9,602 bases of DNA. It comes from Bacteroidaceae bacterium (GTDB taxonomy: Bacteria > Bacteroidota > Bacteroidia > Bacteroidales > Bacteroidaceae). Below the pieces are notes generated by a model. The model did no database searches and was not told where the DNA came from. It worked only from the letters and a program-made list of their open reading frames with translations. Made by a program: the position numbers and the translations under genes. Shown here one piece after another: positions 7,163-9,602 of this stretch. The stretch spans positions 1 to 9,602 of the forward strand of contig JAGCWG010000204.1 of assembly GCA_017961965.1 (NCBI GenBank). The letters are read 5' to 3'. How positions within the stretch are numbered: position 1 is the first letter of the stretch; every line of letters begins with the position of its first letter.

Positions 7163-7411
7163 GACTTATTTTTCCTCCGCAATTCCTTTTCCATACTTAT
7201 ACCCTCTATACCTCTAAAGGGAACAAAAAACTAACCATGATATAGACTTTTTTTCATTTCAAAAGGCAAGGTTTACATCATAAACAGAAAGAAAGTAGCT
7301 GTGAAATAAATGCTACCGACGTGTTTTTAATCATATAAGACACAAAGCGCACAGAGATATATTCACGGAGAAAGCAAAAAGAAAACGTTGAGTTCTTCTG
7401 TGTTTAGAAAA
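7163..7411. other. Non-coding part of the thiL-nadD gap
   Basis: No frame of credible length or composition lies here on either strand. The stretch is A/T-rich. It holds a short tandem (TATACCCTC, TATACCTCT; 7199-7216), a T7 run near 7248-7254, and the CACAGAG-type repeat at 7341-7370. I see no full TAnnTTTG box on either strand. With the 11-bp array on its left it could be the remains of a lost gene's control region, or carry a small RNA, but no direct sign of a transcript is visible. Confidence 0.4.
7341..7370. repeat. Degenerate CACAGAG-type intergenic repeat
   Basis: CACAAAG (7341-7347), CACAGAG (7350-7356) and CACGGAG (7364-7370) recur within 30 bp, followed by an A-rich stretch. This resembles the CACAGAG/CTCTGTG low-complexity repeats found between genes in many bacteria (from memory). 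It lies just downstream of the nadD stop. Function unknown. Confidence 0.4.
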
Positions 7412-7993
7412 TCATAAACGATATATTCTGGATTCCGCAATATAACGAAAAACCTTAGGAGAAAGCCAATCAATTGGTCTTTCTCCTTTTTTTATTGCCT
7501 CACGTATCTGAGTAGATGAGATATTGTAAAGAGGTGTGTTGACGACCTTGACGGACGGAGGAAGGTTAGCCTCATCAAGAGGATAACCAGGACGATTATA
7601 GACAAGGATGGTGTAGTTGGCAATAATCTCGTCAGCCTTGTACCATCTATGAAAACTCTCCCAGTTGTCAGCTCCGATGACGAGGCAGAAGCTATGCTGA
7701 TGGAAGTCAGAAGCAAGGGAACGAAGCGTGTTTATCATGTATGACGGTCTTGGCAGATGATTCTCGTAATCGGACACACAAATGCTCTTGCAATCCTTCG
7801 TTGCAAGTTCAGCCATCCTAAGACGGTCTGCATAATCCGCAAACTCATTCTGCGTGTCTTGTTTCAACGGATTTAGTGGAGAAACAAGAAGCCACACTTC
7901 ATCTACCAGCCCTTGATCTACAAGCGACTGTGCCAATGAAGTGTGACCTTTATGTATGGGGTTGAATGACCCTCCGTATAGACCGATTCTCAA
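7412..7993 (-). CDS. nadD: Nicotinate-nucleotide adenylyltransferase NadD
   Basis: NadD joins nicotinate mononucleotide and ATP to form deamido-NAD, the penultimate step of NAD synthesis. The nucleotidyltransferase signature GGSFNPIHKGH (residues 7-17) carries the (H/T)xGH motif. LVIGADNWESFHRWYK follows mid-protein, and ISSTQIREAI (158-167) is the second signature. Length 193 is typical. The conserved N-terminus (RIGLYGGSFNP) begins immediately at the proposed start TTG (7993-7991). No in-frame ATG exists between that codon and the upstream in-frame stop near 8047-8049, and the codons in between are repeat DNA. The start TTG and all DNA before it belong to the inverted-repeat element 7991-8121. 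This suggests that the element replaced the native start region, or that TTG was always used. The stop is TGA. It reads in the same direction as yicC, 144 bp away, and converges on thiL. Confidence 0.94.
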   Translation of the reverse strand: MRIGLYGGSFNPIHKGHTSLAQSLVDQGLVDEVWLLVSPLNPLKQDTQNEFADYADRLRMAELATKDCKSICVSDYENHLPRPSYMINTLRSLASDFHQHSFCLVIGADNWESFHRWYKADEIIANYTILVYNRPGYPLDEANLPPSVKVVNTPLYNISSTQIREAIKKGERPIDWLSPKVFRYIAESRIYRL

Positions 7994-8121
7994 TTGATAA
8001 TTGATATTTGATAATTGATAATTGGCAGGAAAAACCAGAAGTCAACTGATAATTAGTAAAAGGTAATTGCCCATACGCCGAATGGCATAATTATCAATTA
8101 TCAATTGTCAATTATCAATTG
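7991..8121. repeat. 131-bp element with heptad-built terminal inverted repeats
   Basis: The left arm 7991-8023 and the reverse complement of the right arm 8089-8121 match at 31 of 33 positions. Both are built from ATTGATA heptads, four in the left arm, and both start with CAATTG at the outer end. The 65-bp interior has more degenerate heptads (ACTGATA, ATTAGTA, AAAGGTA; 8045-8065) and a small hairpin around CGCCGA. There is no coding capacity. The outer end of the left arm forms the nadD start codon. The right arm ends 16 bp before the yicC stop. It could be a MITE-like or fold-back repeat. As RNA it would form a long A/U-rich hairpin between yicC and nadD. Confidence 0.75.
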
Positions 8122-8135
8122 TGGCATCATGCCAC
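8121..8135. other. 15-bp palindrome after the yicC stop
   Basis: GTGGCAT, one C, then ATGCCAC form a perfect palindrome 2 bp beyond the yicC stop, touching the right arm of the inverted-repeat element. As RNA it gives a 6-bp stem with a 3-nt loop. The sequence after it on the yicC strand is AATTGATAATTG, not a U run, so it is at best a weak terminator. It may be a processing or element-boundary signal. Confidence 0.4.
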
Positions 8136-8137
8136 CA

Positions 8138-9028
8138 TTACATCACATTAAGAACCTGCTCCTTGATTTGCTCAAGCTCGTCCTTCATCTTGACAACGAT
8201 GTTCTGCATCTCTGCCTGATTGGACTTAGAACCTGTGGTGTTGATTTCGCGTCCCATCTCCTGAGCGATGAAGCCAAGTTTCTTGCCCTGTCCCTTGCCG
8301 TCCTTCATGGTCTCAAGGAAGTAGTTGAGATGGTTGGAGAGACGCTGCTTCTCCTCAGAGATGTCGAGCTTCTCGATGTAGTAAATCATCTCCTGCTCAA
8401 GGCGGTTCTTGTCATAGTCACCACCGATATGCTGTTCGAGAGTGTCGAGGAGACGCTGGCGAATCTTCTCTGTGCGTCCTGTCTCGTATGGCTCGATGCT
8501 TGCGAGGTATGTGCGTATGTTTTCAATCTTTTCTGTAAACTTCTTTGCAAGGGCTTCTCCCTCCTGTTTACGGAATTCAACGAGGGCATTGATTGCACCT
8601 TCAACTACCTGACGTGCAACAACCCACTCTTCTTCTGCGAGTTCTTCCATCTCAGAGCGTGACATAACGTCTGGCATACGGAGGAGTACCTTCATCCATT
8701 CGTTGGCTGACTGTACGCCACTCATGTCGAGACCGAGAGAGGCAGACACGTCCTTTATCTGATTGTAGTATTCGCCTACGAGTTCCTTGTTGATTGTTGA
8801 TACTGAAGCCACCTCGTCCTTCTCAATCCAGAGATTGAAATCTACCTTTCCACGTTCGAGTGCGGTAGAGATGAGTTGACGAACCTCCATTTCTTTCTCA
8901 CGATAGAGAGGAGCGAGACGAGTGGAAAGGTCGAGAGCCTTGCTGTTAAGCGATTTTATCTCTGCGTGAATTTTCTTTCCGTTATATTCGGCTACGCATT
9001 TGCCGTAGCCTGTCATAGACTGAATCAT
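8138..9028 (-). CDS. yicC: YicC-family endoribonuclease
   Basis: YicC proteins are conserved bacterial endoribonucleases. In E. coli the protein has been linked to turnover of the small RNA RyhB; its targets in Bacteroidetes are unknown to me. The N-terminal family signature MIQSMTGYGKC begins at the ATG (9028-9026), followed by EIKSLNSKALDLSTRL (YicC-like N-terminal domain). The C-terminal DUF1732 domain is clear: LSNHLNYFLETMKDGKGQGKKLGFIAQEMGREINTTGSKS, ending in a helical tail. Length 296 is normal. A TAnnTTTG box (9059-9052 on this strand) lies about 24 bp upstream. The gene diverges from tsaB. From memory, gmk usually sits between yicC and nadD in Bacteroides but is absent here, replaced by an inverted-repeat element. 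Confidence 0.93.
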   Translation of the reverse strand: MIQSMTGYGKCVAEYNGKKIHAEIKSLNSKALDLSTRLAPLYREKEMEVRQLISTALERGKVDFNLWIEKDEVASVSTINKELVGEYYNQIKDVSASLGLDMSGVQSANEWMKVLLRMPDVMSRSEMEELAEEEWVVARQVVEGAINALVEFRKQEGEALAKKFTEKIENIRTYLASIEPYETGRTEKIRQRLLDTLEQHIGGDYDKNRLEQEMIYYIEKLDISEEKQRLSNHLNYFLETMKDGKGQGKKLGFIAQEMGREINTTGSKSNQAEMQNIVVKMKDELEQIKEQVLNVM

Positions 9029-9048
9029 AATGCTAAATCTTAATTTTT

Positions 9049-9059
9049 ATGCAAAAATA
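9049..9059 (-). promoter_or_regulatory. yicC promoter, -7 box
   Basis: On the minus strand TATTTTTGCAT (9059-9049) matches the Bacteroidetes -7 consensus TAnnTTTG with the frequent GCA extension. It leaves a leader of about 17-20 nt before the yicC ATG. The -33 TTTG lies a few bases further upstream than ideal, so the match rests on the -7 box and position. Confidence 0.5.
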
Positions 9060-9103
9060 GCGATTTTTGTCATTATGCTAACTACAAAACGGTTATTTAT
9101 TTG

Positions 9104-9114
9104 TATTTTTGCAT
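9104..9114 (+). promoter_or_regulatory. tsaB promoter, -7 box
   Basis: TATTTTTGCAT is identical to the yicC box on the other strand and fits TAnnTTTG. The tsaB ATG is 25 bp after it, giving a leader of about 20 nt. No good -33 TTTG is visible at the standard distance, so confidence is moderate. Confidence 0.5.
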
Positions 9115-9139
9115 CGTATTATGTGTAATTCTATTTAAG

Positions 9140-9602
9140 ATGGCAGTAATTTTACATATTGAGACGGCAACCGACGGCTGTAGCGTAGCTGTCAGTCAGG
9201 ACGGAGCCACAATATTTCAGATAGACAATTATGATGACATAAAGAATGGCGGTGCCAAGGACACGAACCATTCAAAGAGGTTGGGAGTATTCGTTGATGA
9301 GGCTATGTCTTTTACGGACAGTCATGCCATTCCGTTTGATGCGGTAGCCGTGAGCAGCGGTCCTGGTTCATACACAGGTCTCCGTATTGGAGTGTCTATG
9401 GCAAAGGGTATCTGCTACGGACAAGACCTCAAGCTTATCTCCGTTCCAACACTCAAGGTACTCTGTGTACCTGTTCTCCTCAAGCATGATGACCTCCCAG
9501 AGGATGCGCTCGTATGTCCTATGCTCGACGCAAGACGTATGGAGGTTTATACAGCACTCTACACAAGGGCACTCAAGCCAGTCATCGACACTTGTGCCAA
9601 GG
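9140..9602 (+). CDS. tsaB: tRNA t6A synthesis protein TsaB (3' end missing)
   Basis: TsaB is the scaffold partner of TsaD and TsaE in adding threonylcarbamoyl to A37 of tRNAs that read ANN codons. It has the ASKHA fold but is not itself the catalytic subunit. The frame is open from ATG 9140 to the window edge (154 codons plus one base). It opens with AVILHIETATDGCSVAVSQDG, the first beta-hairpin of the family. Then come NHSKRLGVFVDEA, the hallmark AVSSGPGSYTGLRIGVSMAKG with the YTGLR signature, and CPMLDARRMEVYTALY (DAR motif). About two thirds of the usual length (roughly 230 residues) is present. It diverges from yicC with its own -7 box. Confidence 0.92.
   Translation, partial: MAVILHIETATDGCSVAVSQDGATIFQIDNYDDIKNGGAKDTNHSKRLGVFVDEAMSFTDSHAIPFDAVAVSSGPGSYTGLRIGVSMAKGICYGQDLKLISVPTLKVLCVPVLLKHDDLPEDALVCPMLDARRMEVYTALYTRALKPVIDTCAK

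Noticed and set aside
7991..8121. CRISPR or attachment site
   Set aside because: The repeats are short, continuous A/T heptads in inverted arms with no unique spacers, integrase or tRNA nearby.
8105..8662. 185-codon open frame on + opposite yicC
   Set aside because: It is antisense to the well-conserved yicC gene, its Leu-rich product has no recognisable family, and its start lies in the inverted-repeat element.

Overview
The window looks like chromosomal DNA of a Bacteroidales bacterium, most likely Prevotella or a close relative. The reasons are the protein sequences, the housekeeping gene set, TAnnTTTG-type -7 boxes in place of sigma70 -10 boxes, near absence of Shine-Dalgarno sequences, and A/T-rich heptad repeats between genes. 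No genus assignment can be proven from this sequence alone. Most of the window is ordinary housekeeping DNA. I see no phage, transposase, CRISPR or defence genes.

Left part, all on +: the 3' two thirds of a CCA tRNA nucleotidyltransferase gene with an HD domain (1-998), then a secreted GH105 unsaturated glucuronyl/rhamnogalacturonyl hydrolase gene (1026-2147) broken by one in-frame TAG. After a repeat-bearing gap come sppA (envelope protease), lpxK (lipid A 4'-kinase), gmk (guanylate kinase, 1-nt overlap with lpxK) and, beyond a G/C-rich repeat element, thiL (thiamine-phosphate kinase). The run sppA-lpxK-gmk is probably one transcript.

Middle: thiL (+) and nadD (-) converge on a 394-bp gap with a perfect 16-bp terminator hairpin, six tandem 11-bp units of pho-box-like architecture, and a degenerate CACAGAG-type repeat. 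I find no gene there.

Right part: nadD (NAD synthesis) and yicC (YicC-family endoribonuclease) both read leftwards, separated by a 131-bp element with 33-bp terminal inverted repeats made of ATTGATA heptads. yicC and the 5' part of tsaB (tRNA t6A synthesis) diverge from a compact promoter region carrying two mirror-image TATTTTTGCAT boxes.

What stands out is the intergenic DNA rather than a new gene system. There are four gaps with 7-bp-period A/T repeats, two inverted-repeat elements whose ends coincide with gene ends, an 11-bp helically phased array with no evident target gene, and a gene order in which gmk lies away from its usual yicC-nadD neighbourhood (from memory of Bacteroides). Repeat elements lie at both the expected old site and next to the present site.
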